Positions 33,243-44,081 of a DNA stretch of 64,000 nt are shown here, in pieces (position 1 is the first letter of the stretch; every line of letters begins with the position of its first letter). A model generated the notes under the pieces. The model was not told the DNA's origin. It searched no databases and saw only the letters and a program-made list of their open reading frames with translations. A program made the translations under genes and the position numbers. Source of the DNA: Catellatospora methionotrophica (lineage in GTDB: Bacteria; Actinomycetota; Actinomycetes; Mycobacteriales; Micromonosporaceae); the NCBI RefSeq assembly GCF_011297335.1, contig NZ_JAAOTJ010000007.1, positions 1 to 64,000 of the forward strand, written 5' to 3'.

Positions 33243-33862
33243 AGCTCCTGCTCGCCACCCGCAACGTCAAGAAGCTCGACGAGCTGCGCCGCATCCTGGC
33301 CGCCTCGCCGGAACTGCTCCGGGTGGAACTGGTCGGCCTCGACGACGTCCCGCCGTACGTGGAGGTCCCCGAGACCGGGTTGACCTTCGCCGAGAACGCC
33401 TTGCTCAAGGCGCGCGAGGGGGCCAAGCACACCGGCCTGCCCACGGTCGCCGACGACTCGGGCATCGCCGTCGACGCGCTGAACGGCATGCCGGGCGTGT
33501 TCAGCGCCCGCTGGTCCGGCCGCCACGGCGACGACCGCGCCAATCTGGACCTGGTCCTCGCCCAGATCGGCGACGTGCCCGACGAGCACCGCGGAGCGGC
33601 CTTCATCTGCGCCGCCGCCCTGGTCCTGCCCGGTGGCGGCACCTCGCCCAACGGCCGCGAGCACCTGGTCAACGGCAAGATGCCCGGCCGTGTCCTGCGC
33701 GCCCCGCGCGGCGAGGGCGGCTTCGGCTACGACCCGATCTTCGTCGCCGAGGGCCACACCCGTACCACCGCCGAACTCGACCCGGCCGAGAAGGACGCCA
33801 TCAGCCACCGCGGCAAAGCCTTCCGCGCCCTGGCCGCCGTGATCGCCAAGAACCTCTCCTGA
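33239..33862 (+). CDS. rdgB: Non-canonical purine NTP pyrophosphatase (RdgB/HAM1)
   Basis: This house-cleaning enzyme hydrolyses dITP, ITP and XTP. The 207-residue protein has the N-terminal [61 protein letters not shown] and [15 protein letters not shown], all family hallmarks. The GTG start at 33239 overlaps the rph stop (GTGA). It ends just before repeat B copy 2. Confidence 0.95.
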   Translation: MKLLLATRNVKKLDELRRILAASPELLRVELVGLDDVPPYVEVPETGLTFAENALLKAREGAKHTGLPTVADDSGIAVDALNGMPGVFSARWSGRHGDDRANLDLVLAQIGDVPDEHRGAAFICAAALVLPGGGTSPNGREHLVNGKMPGRVLRAPRGEGGFGYDPIFVAEGHTRTTAELDPAEKDAISHRGKAFRALAAVIAKNLS

Positions 33863-33880
33863 TCCACCCACCGGGACGCG

Positions 33881-33945
33881 ATGATCGCTGTTTCGGGTCA
33901 ACAGGTGAGTTTTCACCAAAGGTTTTGACCCGAAACCGTGATCAT
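33881..33945. repeat. Dispersed palindromic repeat, family B copy 2
   Basis: 21-nt arms (33881-33901 and 33925-33945), inverted with two mismatches. The core TGATCGCTGTTTCGGGTCAA matches the copies at 21784 and 35278. It lies between two genes on the same strand. Confidence 0.9.
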
Positions 33946-34023
33946 CGACGGGTACGGCACGCGCCAAACGGGCATGCTTGCAGCAGTCGGGCAGGATCGT
34001 CGCGATCGTGAGGAGTGGCGCGC

Positions 34024-35238
34024 GTGGCGGAGCGGGAGTCGCGGACGCGGGTCTGCGTCGTGGGCAGTGGGCCCGCCGGGCTGATGCTGGCGTTCCTGCT
34101 GGCCCGGCAGGGGGTCGAGGTGGTGCTGCTGGAGAAGCACGCCGACTTCTTCCGGGACTTCCGGGGCGACACGATCCACCCGTCCACGCTGGACGTGCTC
34201 GACGAGCTGGGGCTCGGTGAGGCCATCGCGCGGCTGCCGGGGCGGCGCGAGTCGGGCGTGAACGTCTCGTTCGAGGACGGGACGTACCAGGTCGGGGACT
34301 TCACCCGGCTGCCGAAGCCGCACAACTACCTGCTGATCCTGCCGCAGTGGGACTTCCTGGACGTGCTCGCGGCCGAGGCGGCGAAGCTGCCGGGGTTCAC
34401 GCTGCTGCGCTCGACCGAGGCCGTGGACGTACTTCGGGACGACACGGGGCGGGTCACCGGGGTGTCGGCGGTCGGGCCGGACGGGGCTGCGGTGCTGGTG
34501 CACGCGGAGCTGACGGTGGCGTGCGACGGGCGGTCGTCGGTGATCCGGGACCGACTCGGGCTGGTGCCGGTGGACTTCGGTGCGCCGATGGACGTGCTGT
34601 GGTTCCGGATCTCGCGGGAGCCCGGGGACCCGGAGGGGCTGCTGGGCCGGGTCGGGGCGGGCGCCATGCTCGTCATGATCGACCGGCACGACTACTACCA
34701 GTGCGGATACGTCATCCCGAAGGGCGGCTACGCGAAGCTGCAGGCGGAGGGCCTGGACAGGTTCCGCGAACGCGTCGCCGGGCTCGCCCCGATGGTGTGC
34801 GGCCGGGTCGGTGAGGTCACCTCGTGGGAGCAGGTGCATCTACTCACCGTGCAGGTCAACCGGCTGGAGACGTGGCACGTGCCGGGTGCACTGTGCATCG
34901 GTGATGCCGCCCATGCGATGAGCCCGGTCGGCGGCGTCGGGGTCAACCTCGCCGTACAGGACGCGGTCGCCACGGCCCGGCTGCTCGGACCGAAACTGAA
35001 GGCGGGACGGCTGCGCACCGAGGACCTCGACCTGGTACGCAAGCGCCGCATGTTCCCCACCCGGCTCACCCAGCGGGCACAACGGGCCGCGCAGAGCCGC
35101 CTGGTCGGCGCGGTCCTCAGGGCCGACACCCCGATCAAGGCCCCCCGCGTCCTGAAACTCTTCCGGCGCTTCCCCGCCCTCCAGGCCGTCCCCGCCCGCC
35201 TCGTCGGCCGCGGCATCCGCCCGGAACACGTCGCCTGA
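34024..35238 (+). CDS. FAD-dependent monooxygenase (PHBH-type)
   Basis: This group A flavin monooxygenase of 404 residues has the N-terminal Rossmann dinucleotide motif VVGSGPAGLMLAFLLARQG, the middle ACDGRSSVIRDRLG (DG motif) and the FAD-ribityl motif IGDAAHAMSPVGGVGVNLAVQDAV. It hydroxylates an aromatic or related substrate using NAD(P)H; which one is unclear. Start: GTG 34024 has AGGAG at 34011-34015, 8 nt upstream. It is flanked by two copies of repeat B, at 33881 and 35278, so it is bracketed by homologous palindromes. Confidence 0.9.
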   Translation: MAERESRTRVCVVGSGPAGLMLAFLLARQGVEVVLLEKHADFFRDFRGDTIHPSTLDVLDELGLGEAIARLPGRRESGVNVSFEDGTYQVGDFTRLPKPHNYLLILPQWDFLDVLAAEAAKLPGFTLLRSTEAVDVLRDDTGRVTGVSAVGPDGAAVLVHAELTVACDGRSSVIRDRLGLVPVDFGAPMDVLWFRISREPGDPEGLLGRVGAGAMLVMIDRHDYYQCGYVIPKGGYAKLQAEGLDRFRERVAGLAPMVCGRVGEVTSWEQVHLLTVQVNRLETWHVPGALCIGDAAHAMSPVGGVGVNLAVQDAVATARLLGPKLKAGRLRTEDLDLVRKRRMFPTRLTQRAQRAAQSRLVGAVLRADTPIKAPRVLKLFRRFPALQAVPARLVGRGIRPEHVA

Positions 35239-35277
35239 CCCCGTCTCCCGCCCGCCGCCCGGGTCGCGTCAGCGGTG

Positions 35278-35342
35278 ATGATCGCTGGGGCGGGTCAAAA
35301 CCTGTGGTTGGACCACACTTTCTGACCCGAAACAGCGATCAT
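35278..35342. repeat. Dispersed palindromic repeat, family B copy 3
   Basis: 20-nt arms (35278-35297 and 35323-35342), inverted with three mismatches, plus an inner GTGGT/ACCAC pairing. It lies between convergent genes (monooxygenase and hutH). Confidence 0.9.
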
Positions 35343-35375
35343 GGCACGCGCCGCCGTGCGGTAGCGGCTGGCGGG

Positions 35376-36911
35376 TCAGGACAGGGGGCCCACTTCGGCT
35401 TCGATGGCGGACAGGAGGGCCGGGCCGGCGACGGCGGCGCGGACCTGTTCCAGGATCGGGGCCATGAAGACGTCGGGGCCGGGGGTGCCGATGACCGGGG
35501 TGAGCTGGTCGATGGCGATCCGGCCCGCGGGGGACGGGGTCAGCGGGGCGCGCAGTTGCAGTCCGCGTACCGCGGAAAGCAGTTCGACCGCGAGCAGGCT
35601 GGTCAGGTTGTCCAGCACGGTGCGCAGCTTCTTCGCGGCGGCCCAGCCCATGCTGACGTGGTCCTCCTGCATACCCGAGGTCGGGATGGTGTCGACGCTG
35701 GCGGGCGAGGCCAGGCGGCGGTTCTCGGCCACGATGCCCGCCGCGGTGTACTGGGCGATCATCAGGCCGGAGTTGACGCCGGCGTCGGGGCTGAGGAACG
35801 GCGGCAGGTCCCGCGAGCGGGTCATGTCGAGCAGCCGGTCGACGCGGCGCTCGCTGATGGAGCCGATCTCGGCGGCGGCGATGGCGAGGAAGTCGGCGGC
35901 GAAGCCGAGCGGCGCGCCGTGGAAGTTGCCGGTCGACTCGACGCGGCCGTCGGGCAGCACGACCGGATTGTCGGCGAGGCTGATCAGTTCGCGGGCGGCG
36001 ACGGTGCGGGCGAACTCCAGGGTGTCGCGGGCGGCGCCGGCGACCTGCGGGGCGCAGCGCATCGAGTACGCGTCCTGCACCGCGTGGGCCAGGTCGTCCC
36101 GGTGGCTGTCCATGATCGAGGACTGCTGGAGCAGCTTGTACATGTTGGCGGCGCTCGCGCCCTGGCCCGGGTGCGGGCGGATGGCGTGGATCGACGGGTG
36201 GAACGGCCGGTCGGTGCCGAGCATGGCCTCGATCGACAGGGCCGCGGTCACGTCGGCCATGGTGCACAGGTGGCCGAGGTCGTCGCAGGCCAGCAGCAGC
36301 ATGGCGAGCATGCCGTCGGTGCCGTTGATCAGCGCCAGGCCCTCCTTGGAGGACAGCGAGATGCCGGTGAGCCCGGCGGCGTGCAGGGCGTCCTCGGCGG
36401 ATACCCGCGCGCCGTCCTTGCCGAGCACCCAGCCCTCGCCCATGAGCACCAGCGCGCAGTGGGCGAGCGGGGCGAGGTCGCCGGACGCGCCGAGCGAGCC
36501 GTGCTCGGGAACCCACGGGGTGATGTCGTGGTTGAGCAGGTCGACGAGCGCCTGGGCGACGAGCGGGCGTACGCCGGAGTGGCCCAGCGCCAGCGAGCGG
36601 ACCCGCAGCAGCATCATGGCCCGGACCACCTCGCGCGGCATGGGCGCGCCGATGCCCGCGGCGTGCGAGCGGATCAGCGAGTGCTGGAGCTCGGCGCGGC
36701 GCTCGGGGGCGATGAACGTGTTGGCGAGCGCGCCGAAGCCGGTGGAGACGCCGTACACGGGGCGGCCGTCACGCTCGATGTCGTCGACGATGGCGCGGCT
36801 GGCCTGCATGGCGGCGATGGCGGCGTCGCTGATGGCGACCTGCGCGTCGGCGCGGGCGACGGCGGCGACGTCGCCGGGGGCGATGCCGTGGGGTTCGACG
36901 ATGACGGTCAT
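35376..36911 (-). CDS. hutH: Histidine ammonia-lyase
   Basis: HutH removes ammonia from histidine to give urocanate, the first step of histidine use. The 511-residue protein has the MIO-forming triad in [25 protein letters not shown], the [13 protein letters not shown] segment and the [17 protein letters not shown]-terminal motif. The ATG at 36911 follows GGGAGTGC. HutI ends at 36908, so the two overlap. It is the last gene of the leftward hut operon. Confidence 0.97.
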   Translation of the reverse strand: MTVIVEPHGIAPGDVAAVARADAQVAISDAAIAAMQASRAIVDDIERDGRPVYGVSTGFGALANTFIAPERRAELQHSLIRSHAAGIGAPMPREVVRAMMLLRVRSLALGHSGVRPLVAQALVDLLNHDITPWVPEHGSLGASGDLAPLAHCALVLMGEGWVLGKDGARVSAEDALHAAGLTGISLSSKEGLALINGTDGMLAMLLLACDDLGHLCTMADVTAALSIEAMLGTDRPFHPSIHAIRPHPGQGASAANMYKLLQQSSIMDSHRDDLAHAVQDAYSMRCAPQVAGAARDTLEFARTVAARELISLADNPVVLPDGRVESTGNFHGAPLGFAADFLAIAAAEIGSISERRVDRLLDMTRSRDLPPFLSPDAGVNSGLMIAQYTAAGIVAENRRLASPASVDTIPTSGMQEDHVSMGWAAAKKLRTVLDNLTSLLAVELLSAVRGLQLRAPLTPSPAGRIAIDQLTPVIGTPGPDVFMAPILEQVRAAVAGPALLSAIEAEVGPLS

Positions 36912-38125
36912 GAGAGCACTCCCTTGTGCGGAGATTCCGGTTGGTGCGGCCCCGAGGTGTGAGGAAGGTGCCCTTCCGCTACGCATAGCGATTGCAGGGT
37001 GCCCTTCCTTACGACGGAGCGGATCAGCGGCACGCCGGGCCGGTAGGCCAGGTGCAGGTGAGAGGGTGCGTCCAGGACGATCAGGTCCGCGGACGCGCCG
37101 ATGCCGAGGTGGCCGAGGTCGGGGCGGCGCAGGGCGCGCGCGCCGCCTGCCGTCGCGGCCCAGACCGCCTCGGTGGGGGTCAGGAGCATGTCCCGCACCG
37201 CCAGGGCGATACAGAAGGGCATGGACGAGGTGTACGAGGAGCCCGGGTTGCAGTCCGACGCGAGGGCGACGGTGGCACCGGCGGCGAGCAGCCTCCGCGC
37301 GTCCGGGTAGGGCGCGCGGGTCGAGAACTCGGCACCGGGGAGCAGGGTCGCGACCGTGTTCGAGCCGGCCAGGGCATCGACGTCGGCGTCGGACAGGTGG
37401 GTGCAGTGGTCGGCGCTGGCGCAGTCGAGCTCGACGGCGAGCTGCACGCCGCCGCCCATGGTGAGCTGGTTGGCGTGGATGCGGGGCTTCAGCCCGGCCG
37501 CGATCCCGGCCTGGAGCACCCGGCGCGACTCGGCGACGTCGAACGCCCCGCGCTCGCAGAACACGTCGACCCAGCCCGCGTACGGCGCGCACGCGGCCAG
37601 CATCGGGCCGGTGACCAGGTCCACGTAGCCGTCGGGGGAGTCCGCCGGTTTCACGTGCGCGCCGAGGAAGGTGACCTCGTCGGTGAACTCGGCGGCGATC
37701 CGGAGCGAGCGGGCCTCGTCGAGCGTGCTGAGGCCGTACCCACTCTTGATCTCGATGGTGGTGGTGCCCTGCCGCAGCGCCTCGCCGACCAGCCGGGCCA
37801 CGTTGGCGCGCAACCGCTCGTCGCTGGCTTCGCGGGTCGCGGCGACGGTGGTGCGGATACCGCCCCCGGTGTACGGCTGCCCGGCCATGCGCGCCGCGAA
37901 CTCCGGCGCGCGGTCCCCGGCGAACACCAGGTGGCTGTGGCTGTCCACGAAACCGGGCAGCACCGCCGCGCCGCGTACGTCCAGGCGCTCGTCGGCGGCG
38001 GGCGCCTGCGCGGCCGGGCCGACCCACTCGACGCGCTCGCCGACGACGATCGCGGCGTCGCGCAGGATGCCCAACTCCGGGTCGTTCGTGGTCAGCTCGC
38101 CGATGTCAGTGATCAGAAGAGACAC
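36908..38125 (-). CDS. hutI: Imidazolonepropionase
   Basis: HutI opens the imidazolone ring to formiminoglutamate. The 405-residue amidohydrolase shows [17 protein letters not shown] (metal HxH), the [11 protein letters not shown] motif, HANQL, DHCTHLS and [11 protein letters not shown] with the metal Asp. From about residue 371 the normal C-terminal strand is replaced by [17 protein letters not shown] and more. This tail is encoded by a dispersed repeat (36961-37013), so the terminus has been remodelled. GTG 38125 has AGGAGG upstream and overlaps hutF by 13 nt. Confidence 0.95.
   Translation of the reverse strand: MSLLITDIGELTTNDPELGILRDAAIVVGERVEWVGPAAQAPAADERLDVRGAAVLPGFVDSHSHLVFAGDRAPEFAARMAGQPYTGGGIRTTVAATREASDERLRANVARLVGEALRQGTTTIEIKSGYGLSTLDEARSLRIAAEFTDEVTFLGAHVKPADSPDGYVDLVTGPMLAACAPYAGWVDVFCERGAFDVAESRRVLQAGIAAGLKPRIHANQLTMGGGVQLAVELDCASADHCTHLSDADVDALAGSNTVATLLPGAEFSTRAPYPDARRLLAAGATVALASDCNPGSSYTSSMPFCIALAVRDMLLTPTEAVWAATAGGARALRRPDLGHLGIGASADLIVLDAPSHLHLAYRPGVPLIRSVVRKGTLQSLCVAEGHLPHTSGPHQPESPHKGVLS
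36961..37013. repeat. Dispersed repeat, family C copy 1, inside hutI
   Basis: Two direct GGTGCCCTTCC boxes flank a small hairpin (CGCTA-cgca-TAGCG). The same elements (AAGGTGCCCTTC and CGCTACGC) recur at 45718-45765. The element lies in the 3' part of hutI and encodes part of its C-terminal tail. Confidence 0.75.
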
Positions 38126-39408
38126 GTGATCGCCTCCTGTAGCTCGCGGGCCACGTCGATGGAGACGTGCCGCCCCTCGCGGACGATCTCCCGGCCGTCG
38201 GCCAGCACGTGGGTGACGTCGGCGGCACCGGCCGCGAACAGCACGCCCTCCGGGTCGATGCCCGCGGTGCGCGGGCTGTCCAGGGCCACGGTCACCAGGT
38301 CGGCGCGGCCTCCGACCTCGATGCGACCGGCGTCGGGCCAGCCCAGGCTCCGGTGCCCCGTGGCCGTCGCGGCGGCCCGCAGTTCGGCGGCCGTGAAGTG
38401 GCCGCGCTGCTCGGTGGCGAGACGTTCGTCCAGTTCCAGGGCCCGCGACTCCTCGAAGAAGTCGATGACCGCGTGGCTGTCGCTGCCCAGGGTCAGCCGG
38501 GTGCCCGCGTCGGCGAGCGCGCGGGCCGGGCCGATGCCGTCGCCGAGGTCGCGTTCGGTGGTCGGGCAGAAGCAGGCGTACGCGTCGGACAGCAGCGCCA
38601 TGTCCCGGTGTGTCAGGTGCGTGGCGTGCACCGCCGTGAACGTCTCGTGCACCGCCCCGAAGTCGGCCAGCACCTCGGTCGGCGTACGCCCGTGCTCGGC
38701 CAGGCAGGCCTCGTTCTCGGCGCGCTGCTCGGACACGTGCGCGTGCAGCGGTCGTCCCGCCGCCCACGCGGCCACGGTCGCGAGCTGCGGCAGCGGCACC
38801 GCCCGCACCGAGTGGATCGCCGCCCCGGCGAGCAGGTGCGGCGCGTCGGGCAGCGCGTCGACGCGGTCCGCCCAGCGCAGCGCGTCCCCGTCCCCGAACC
38901 GCAGCTGCGGCCCTTCGAGCGGCTTGCCGTCCACCGACGCGGTCAGGTAGAGCGTGTCCAGCAGCGTGATCCGCAGCCCGGCGTCCTGCGCGGCGGCGAC
39001 CAGCGCGTGGCTCATCGCGTTCGGGTCGGCGTACGGCGTGCCGCCCGGCCCGTGGTGCAGGTAGTGGAACTCGCCCACGGACGTGATGCCCGCGAGCGCC
39101 ATCTCCCCGTACACGCCCCGCGCCAGCCGGTAGTACGAGTCCGGGTCCAGCGCCCCCGCGACCCGGTACATCTGCTCCCGCCAGGTCCAGAACGACCCCC
39201 GGTCCCCGTGCGTCCGGCCCCGCAACGCCCGGTGGAACGCGTGCGAGTGCGCGTTCGCGAAGCCGGGCATGGTCAATCCGGCCCGGTACCCGGCCCCTGT
39301 CCCGTCCGCCCGGCGGCTGACGCGGGTCAGGCGGTTGTCCCGGATCTCCAGGACGACGTCGGAGAAGACGCCGTCCGGCAGCCACGCGTACTGGCAGTGG
39401 ATCAGCAT
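38113..39408 (-). CDS. hutF: Formimidoylglutamate deiminase
   Basis: HutF hydrolyses the imine of N-formimidoylglutamate to N-formylglutamate. The 431-residue amidohydrolase has [21 protein letters not shown] (zinc His pair), the [13 protein letters not shown] motif, [20 protein letters not shown] and [16 protein letters not shown]. The presence of HutF shows that the two-step route through formylglutamate is used. The ATG at 39408 overlaps the stop of the preceding M20 gene by 7 nt, and its own end overlaps hutI. Confidence 0.95.
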   Translation of the reverse strand: MLIHCQYAWLPDGVFSDVVLEIRDNRLTRVSRRADGTGAGYRAGLTMPGFANAHSHAFHRALRGRTHGDRGSFWTWREQMYRVAGALDPDSYYRLARGVYGEMALAGITSVGEFHYLHHGPGGTPYADPNAMSHALVAAAQDAGLRITLLDTLYLTASVDGKPLEGPQLRFGDGDALRWADRVDALPDAPHLLAGAAIHSVRAVPLPQLATVAAWAAGRPLHAHVSEQRAENEACLAEHGRTPTEVLADFGAVHETFTAVHATHLTHRDMALLSDAYACFCPTTERDLGDGIGPARALADAGTRLTLGSDSHAVIDFFEESRALELDERLATEQRGHFTAAELRAAATATGHRSLGWPDAGRIEVGGRADLVTVALDSPRTAGIDPEGVLFAAGAADVTHVLADGREIVREGRHVSIDVARELQEAITCLF

Positions 39409-40601
39409 GCGAGGTCCGCCAGCACGTCGGCGAGCGCTTGGACGCCGGCCTCGCAGTCGGCGTCGGTGGAGTGCTCGGCGGGGGAGTGGGAGACCCCGGT
39501 CGGGTTGCGGACGAACAGCATCGCGGTCGGGACGAAGGCGCTCAGCACACCCGCGTCGTGGCCGGCGCCGGTCGGCAGGATCGGGGCGTCGTCGAGCAGC
39601 TTGGCGAGGCGGTCGCGCAGGCCGCCGTGGAACTCCGTCTCCGGCGAGACCGACTCGGCGGTCAGCGTGACGCTCGTGCCGTCGGACAGTGCCCGGTGCT
39701 GGGCGTGCAGGTGCACCCCGGCCACCACCTGCTCCATCGTGTCCGGGGAGTCGGCGCGGGCGTCGAGCCACGCGCTGACCTTGCCGGGGATGGCGTTGGT
39801 GGCGTTCGGGTAGACCTGGACGCGGCCGATGGTGGCGTGCGCGCCGAGCCGCCGGGCCTCGTCGTTGGCGGCCAGTACGGTCGCGGCGAAGGTCAGCATC
39901 GGGTCGCGGCGGTCGCCCATCAGCGTCGTCCCGGCGTGGTTGGCCTCGCCGTGGAAGTCCAGCCGCCAGCGGCCGTGCGGCCAGATCGCGCTGGCCACGG
40001 CGACGGGCCGGTCCACGTCGACCAGGGCGCGGCCCTGCTCGACGTGCAGCTCGACGTAGCAGCCGATCCGGCCGAGCAGGTCGGGCCGGGCCCCGGCGGG
40101 TCCGGCGCCGAGTGCCGAGCGCATGGCCGCGTCCAGGGTGATCCCGTCGCGGTCGGTCAGCGCCGCCGCGGCGGCCGGGTCGACCAGCCCGGCGAGCAGG
40201 CGCGAGCCGAGGCAGGCCAGCCCGAACCGGGAACCCTCCTCCTCGGCGAACACCGCGACGCCGATCGGCCGGACCGGCCTGACGCCCCGCGCCCGCAACT
40301 CGTCGACCGCGAGCAGTGCACTGACCACACCGAGCGGCCCGTCGTACGCCCCACCGTGCGGCACCGAGTCCAGATGCGACCCGGTCAGCACCGCATCCCC
40401 GGCAGCGGGATCACCCCACCACGCGAAGATGTTGCCGTTCCCGTCCTCCTCGACGACCAGCCCCCGTGCCCTGGCCTGGTCAAGGAACCAGGCTCGCAGC
40501 GTCAGCTCGGCCGGGCCGAACGCGTAGCGCAGGTAACCCCCGCTCTCCGCGTCCCGCCCGACCGGTGCGAGCTGCGCCCACAGCTCCGCGAACGCGCTCA
40601 T
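39402..40601 (-). CDS. M20-family amidohydrolase in the hut operon, candidate formylglutamate hydrolase
   Basis: This 399-residue zinc peptidase-like amidohydrolase of the allantoate amidohydrolase/N-carbamoylase group has [21 protein letters not shown] (metal His/Asp), AEEEGSRFG (metal Glu), [27 protein letters not shown] and the final SHSPAEHS His. It is usually annotated as allantoate amidohydrolase. Here it is coupled on both sides to hut genes (hutU by ATGA, hutF by overlap). The operon encodes HutF but no HutG deformylase, so hydrolysis of N-formylglutamate to glutamate and formate is the likely job (inference). Confidence 0.88.
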   Translation of the reverse strand: MSAFAELWAQLAPVGRDAESGGYLRYAFGPAELTLRAWFLDQARARGLVVEEDGNGNIFAWWGDPAAGDAVLTGSHLDSVPHGGAYDGPLGVVSALLAVDELRARGVRPVRPIGVAVFAEEEGSRFGLACLGSRLLAGLVDPAAAAALTDRDGITLDAAMRSALGAGPAGARPDLLGRIGCYVELHVEQGRALVDVDRPVAVASAIWPHGRWRLDFHGEANHAGTTLMGDRRDPMLTFAATVLAANDEARRLGAHATIGRVQVYPNATNAIPGKVSAWLDARADSPDTMEQVVAGVHLHAQHRALSDGTSVTLTAESVSPETEFHGGLRDRLAKLLDDAPILPTGAGHDAGVLSAFVPTAMLFVRNPTGVSHSPAEHSTDADCEAGVQALADVLADLAC

Positions 40602-42247
40602 GACTCGCGCATGGGGACACGGACACCGCGGTCGGTGGCGACGGTGGCGGCGAGGTCGTAGCCCGCGTCGACGTGACGGATGACGCCCATGCCGGGGTCG
40701 TTGGTGAGGACGCGCTCGATCTTCTGGGCCGCGAGGGCGGTGCCGTCGGCGACGGTGACCTGACCGGCGTGGATGGAGCGGCCGATGCCGACGCCGCCGC
40801 CGTGGTGCAGGGACACCCACGACGCGCCGGAGGCGGTGTTGACCAGGGCGTTGAGCAGCGGCCAGTCGGCGATCGCGTCGGAGCCGTCGAGCATCGCCTC
40901 GGTCTCCCGGTACGGCGAGGCGACGCTGCCGCAGTCGAGGTGGTCGCGGCCGATGACGACCGGGGCCTTGAGTGTGCCGTCGGCGACCATCTCGTTGAAC
41001 CGGACCCCGGCCTTGTCGCGCTCGCCGTAGCCGAGCCAGCAGATGCGGGCGGGCAGGCCCTGGAAGGCGACCTTCTCCTGGGCCATGGTGATCCAGCGCG
41101 ACAGGGACTCGTTCTCGGGGAACAGCTCCAGCACGGCCTTGTCGGTGGCGGCGATGTCCGCCGGGTCACCGGACAGCGCGGCCCAGCGGAAGGGCCCCTT
41201 GCCCTCCTCGAACAGCGGCCGGATGTAGGCGGGTACGAACCCCGGGAACGCGAACGCCCGGTCGTACCCGCCGAGCTGGGCCTCGCCGCGGATCGAGTTG
41301 CCGTAGTCGAACACCTCGGCACCCGCGTCCATGAAGCCGACCATGGCCTCGACGTGCTTGACCATGCTGGCGCGGGCCCGCTCGGTGAACTCCTCCGGCT
41401 TGTCGGCCGCGAAGGTCTGCCACTGCTCCACGGAGACGCCCTCGGGCAGGTAGGACAGCGGGTCGTGGGCGCTGGTCTGGTCGGTCACGATGTCGATCGC
41501 GATGCCGCGGCGCAGCAGTTCCGGGAAGATCGTCGCGGCGTTGCCGACCACGCCGACTGACAGCGGCTGCCGGTCGCGCTTGGCGGCCAGCGCCAGCTCG
41601 ATGCCGTGGTCGAGCGAGTCGGCGACGACGTCGAGGTAGCGGGTCTGCACCCGGCGGTCCAGCCGGGTCTTGTCGACGTCGACGACGATGCACGCGCCGC
41701 CGTTCATGGTGACCGCGAGCGGCTGGGCGCCGCCCATACCGCCGCAGCCGCCGGTCAGCGTGAGCGTGCCCGCGAGCGTCCCGGCGAACTTCTTCGCGCC
41801 CACGGCCGCGAACGTCTCGTAGGTGCCCTGCAGGATGCCCTGCGTCCCGATGTAGATCCAGGACCCGGCGGTCATCTGGCCGTACATGGTCAGGCCGAGC
41901 TGCTCCAGGCGGCGGAACTCGGGCCAGGTGGCCCAGTCGCCGACCAGGTTCGAGTTGGCCAGCAGCACGCGCGGGGCCCACTCGTGGGTGCGGAACACCC
42001 CGACCGGGCGGCCCGACTGGACCAGCATGGTCTCGTCGTCCTTGAGCGTGGTCAGGGTGCGGATCAGCGCGTGGAAGCTGGGCCAGTCCCGGGCCGCCTT
42101 GCCGGTGCCGCCGTACACCACCAGGTCCTGCGGGCGCTCGGCGACGTCCGGGTCCAGGTTGTTGCACAGCATCCGGATCGCCGCCTCCTGGGCCCAGCCC
42201 TGGGCGGTGCGGGTGGTGCCGGTCGCGGCACGGATGATCTGGTCCAT
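40598..42247 (-). CDS. hutU: Urocanate hydratase
   Basis: HutU converts urocanate to imidazolone propionate using tightly bound NAD+. The 549-residue protein carries the classic [42 protein letters not shown]-binding region, [14 protein letters not shown] [34 protein letters not shown] and [17 protein letters not shown]. It overlaps the M20 gene by 4 nt and starts 11 nt after the regulator gene, so it is co-transcribed with it. Confidence 0.97.
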   Translation of the reverse strand: MDQIIRAATGTTRTAQGWAQEAAIRMLCNNLDPDVAERPQDLVVYGGTGKAARDWPSFHALIRTLTTLKDDETMLVQSGRPVGVFRTHEWAPRVLLANSNLVGDWATWPEFRRLEQLGLTMYGQMTAGSWIYIGTQGILQGTYETFAAVGAKKFAGTLAGTLTLTGGCGGMGGAQPLAVTMNGGACIVVDVDKTRLDRRVQTRYLDVVADSLDHGIELALAAKRDRQPLSVGVVGNAATIFPELLRRGIAIDIVTDQTSAHDPLSYLPEGVSVEQWQTFAADKPEEFTERARASMVKHVEAMVGFMDAGAEVFDYGNSIRGEAQLGGYDRAFAFPGFVPAYIRPLFEEGKGPFRWAALSGDPADIAATDKAVLELFPENESLSRWITMAQEKVAFQGLPARICWLGYGERDKAGVRFNEMVADGTLKAPVVIGRDHLDCGSVASPYRETEAMLDGSDAIADWPLLNALVNTASGASWVSLHHGGGVGIGRSIHAGQVTVADGTALAAQKIERVLTNDPGMGVIRHVDAGYDLAATVATDRGVRVPMRES

Positions 42248-42258
42248 CGCTTCCCTAC

Positions 42259-43125
42259 CTATTCGGTGAAGACGCTGCGGCGGGTGGCCGAGCTCTCGAA
42301 GTGTTCGAGCCGGCGCTGGGTGGCCGCCGGGTCGACGTCGCTGATGGCCTGCAGCAGCACCATGGTCAGCACCATGGGCGCGGTGTGCAGGTCGAACACG
42401 AGCTGGGAGCCGACCGCGGCGGTGAGCGTCACGTCGGCGAGGTCGGCGGCGGGGCTGACCGGCGAGTCGGTCACCACGACGACCTTCAGGCCCAGGCCGC
42501 GGGCCTCGCTGAGGGCGTCGCGCAACTCCCGGGGGTATCGCGGCAGCGCGTACGCCAGCACGGCCCGCGCGCCGGAGTCGACGGCCTGTTCGAGCCGTTC
42601 GGCGAGCAGGCTGCCGCCGGTGTCCAGCACCCGCACCTCGGGGTGGATCTTCGCGGCGAAGTAGCCGAAGTAGCCCGCGAGCGGGGCGGCGGCGCGCAGG
42701 CCGAGCACCGGCAGCGGGCGGCTGGCGGCCAGCAGGCCCGCGGCGGCGTGCACGGCGGCCGGGTCGGCGAGGTGGTCGGCGAGCCGGGTCAGGTTGGCCA
42801 TCTCACCGCGTACGGCACGCTGCAGGTCGTTGTCGCCGTCCGGGGCGGCGGCGGGGCGCGGCCCGGTGGTCAGCTCGCGCAGGCGGCGGCGCAGCGCCGG
42901 GTAGCCGTCGAAGCCCAGCGCCATCGCGAACCGGGTCACCGACGGCTGGCTGACCTGTGCCAGCTCGGCGACCTCGGCGGCGGACAGGTAGGCGACGGTG
43001 TCGGCGTGGTGCACGAGCTCGCGGGCGATGCGCCGCTGGGTCGGCGTAAGCCGGGCCCCCTGCACGAGGGTTCGCACCCCAGCGGTCGCGCCGGTGGCCG
43101 CTTCGGTTGTTGGCACCACATTCAC
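42259..43125 (-). CDS. MurR/RpiR-family regulator of the hut operon
   Basis: This 288-residue regulator has an N-terminal RpiR helix-turn-helix ([55 protein letters not shown]) and a C-terminal SIS-type sugar-isomerase ligand domain ([50 protein letters not shown]). It heads the hut operon with only 11 nt before hutU. A palindrome overlaps its own promoter, so it probably autoregulates and senses a histidine-pathway intermediate (inference). GTG 43125 lies 6 nt after TACAGT, a leaderless start. Confidence 0.9.
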   Translation of the reverse strand: MNVVPTTEAATGATAGVRTLVQGARLTPTQRRIARELVHHADTVAYLSAAEVAELAQVSQPSVTRFAMALGFDGYPALRRRLRELTTGPRPAAAPDGDNDLQRAVRGEMANLTRLADHLADPAAVHAAAGLLAASRPLPVLGLRAAAPLAGYFGYFAAKIHPEVRVLDTGGSLLAERLEQAVDSGARAVLAYALPRYPRELRDALSEARGLGLKVVVVTDSPVSPAADLADVTLTAAVGSQLVFDLHTAPMVLTMVLLQAISDVDPAATQRRLEHFESSATRRSVFTE

Positions 43126-43160
43126 ATCGACACTGTATGCAAACTTTCATTCAGTGACAA
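43123..43160 (-). promoter_or_regulatory. hut operon promoter and operator
   Basis: On the minus strand, -35 TTGTCA (43160-43155), a 17-nt spacer and -10 TACAGT (43137-43132) are followed after 6 nt by the GTG of the regulator. A 22-bp imperfect palindrome (43133-43154; arms CTGTATGCAAA and CTTTCATTCAG, 8 of 11 pairs) fills the spacer and -10 box. This is a repressor-like position. Confidence 0.7.
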
Positions 43161-43238
43161 TCTCGGGTCTGTCCCGGGGGCGGTCGGACATGATAGAACT
43201 CGCACACGGATTCATGTTCGCCGTGGAAGGTGCGTCCC

Positions 43239-44081
43239 ATGCCCGACCGCAAGACCCGGATCAGGCGTGCCGTGTCGCGCACCGCGCTGGCCCCGCTGGC
43301 CGCGCTGCCGAAGCGGCTCGCCCGGGTGGCCAGGCACGACGCGAAGGTCATCCGGCAGTCCGCGCGCTGGCTGGTGACCTCCCGCGAACACCACAACTAC
43401 ACCTACGACCTGACCCCGCTCAACCGCGAGCATCTGGCCTGGTTCGTCAGCCTGGTCGCCGAGGCCCCGGTCGCCGACGTACGCGGCTGGATGGCGGAGA
43501 TCGACGCCGACGACGTGCTGCGTACGCACATCGAGCAGACCACGGCCCGCTCCGCCCGCCGGGGCCTGGCCGACAAGCAGGTCCGCTACGCCCGCCGGGT
43601 CGGCTGGTATGCCCTGGTCCGCGCCCGCAAGCCGGGGCACGTGGTGGAGACCGGCGTGGACAAGGGACTGGGCACCTGCGTGCTGGCCGCGGCGCTGCTG
43701 CGCAACGCGGCCGAGGGCCACCCGGGCCGGGTCACCTCGCTGGACATCAATCCCGAGGCGGGCTACCTGGCCAGGGCCGAGCCCTGGGCCGGGGTGGTGG
43801 ACCTGGTCATCGGCGACTCGATCGCCACGCTGAACGCCCTGGACCGCCCCGTGGACATGTTCCTGCACGACAGCGACCACAGCGCCGGACACGAGCAGCG
43901 CGAGTTCGCCGCGGTCGAGCCGCACCTGTCCGAGCGGGCACTGCTGCTGACCGACAACGTCACCATCACCACGGTGCTGCTCAAGCACGCCGAGAAGACC
44001 GGCCGCCGCTTCCTGGCCTTCCGCGAGCAGCCCAAGGAGCACTGGTATCCCGGCGACGGCATCGGCGCGGCCTGGCGCTGA
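43239..44081 (+). CDS. Class I SAM-dependent methyltransferase
   Basis: This 280-residue protein has a basic N-terminal region (RKTRIRRAVSRT) and a Rossmann methyltransferase domain: VVETGVDKGLGTCVLAAALLRN (motif I variant), SLDINPEAGYLAR (acidic end of beta 2) and MFLHDSDHSAGHEQREF (motif IV/HDSDH). It resembles Methyltransf_24 members. Substrate is unknown. The ATG at 43239 has GGAAGG 9 nt upstream; a GTG three codons earlier lacks support. It is divergent from the hut regulator across the operator region, but no second promoter was clear. Confidence 0.82.
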   Translation: MPDRKTRIRRAVSRTALAPLAALPKRLARVARHDAKVIRQSARWLVTSREHHNYTYDLTPLNREHLAWFVSLVAEAPVADVRGWMAEIDADDVLRTHIEQTTARSARRGLADKQVRYARRVGWYALVRARKPGHVVETGVDKGLGTCVLAAALLRNAAEGHPGRVTSLDINPEAGYLARAEPWAGVVDLVIGDSIATLNALDRPVDMFLHDSDHSAGHEQREFAAVEPHLSERALLLTDNVTITTVLLKHAEKTGRRFLAFREQPKEHWYPGDGIGAAWR

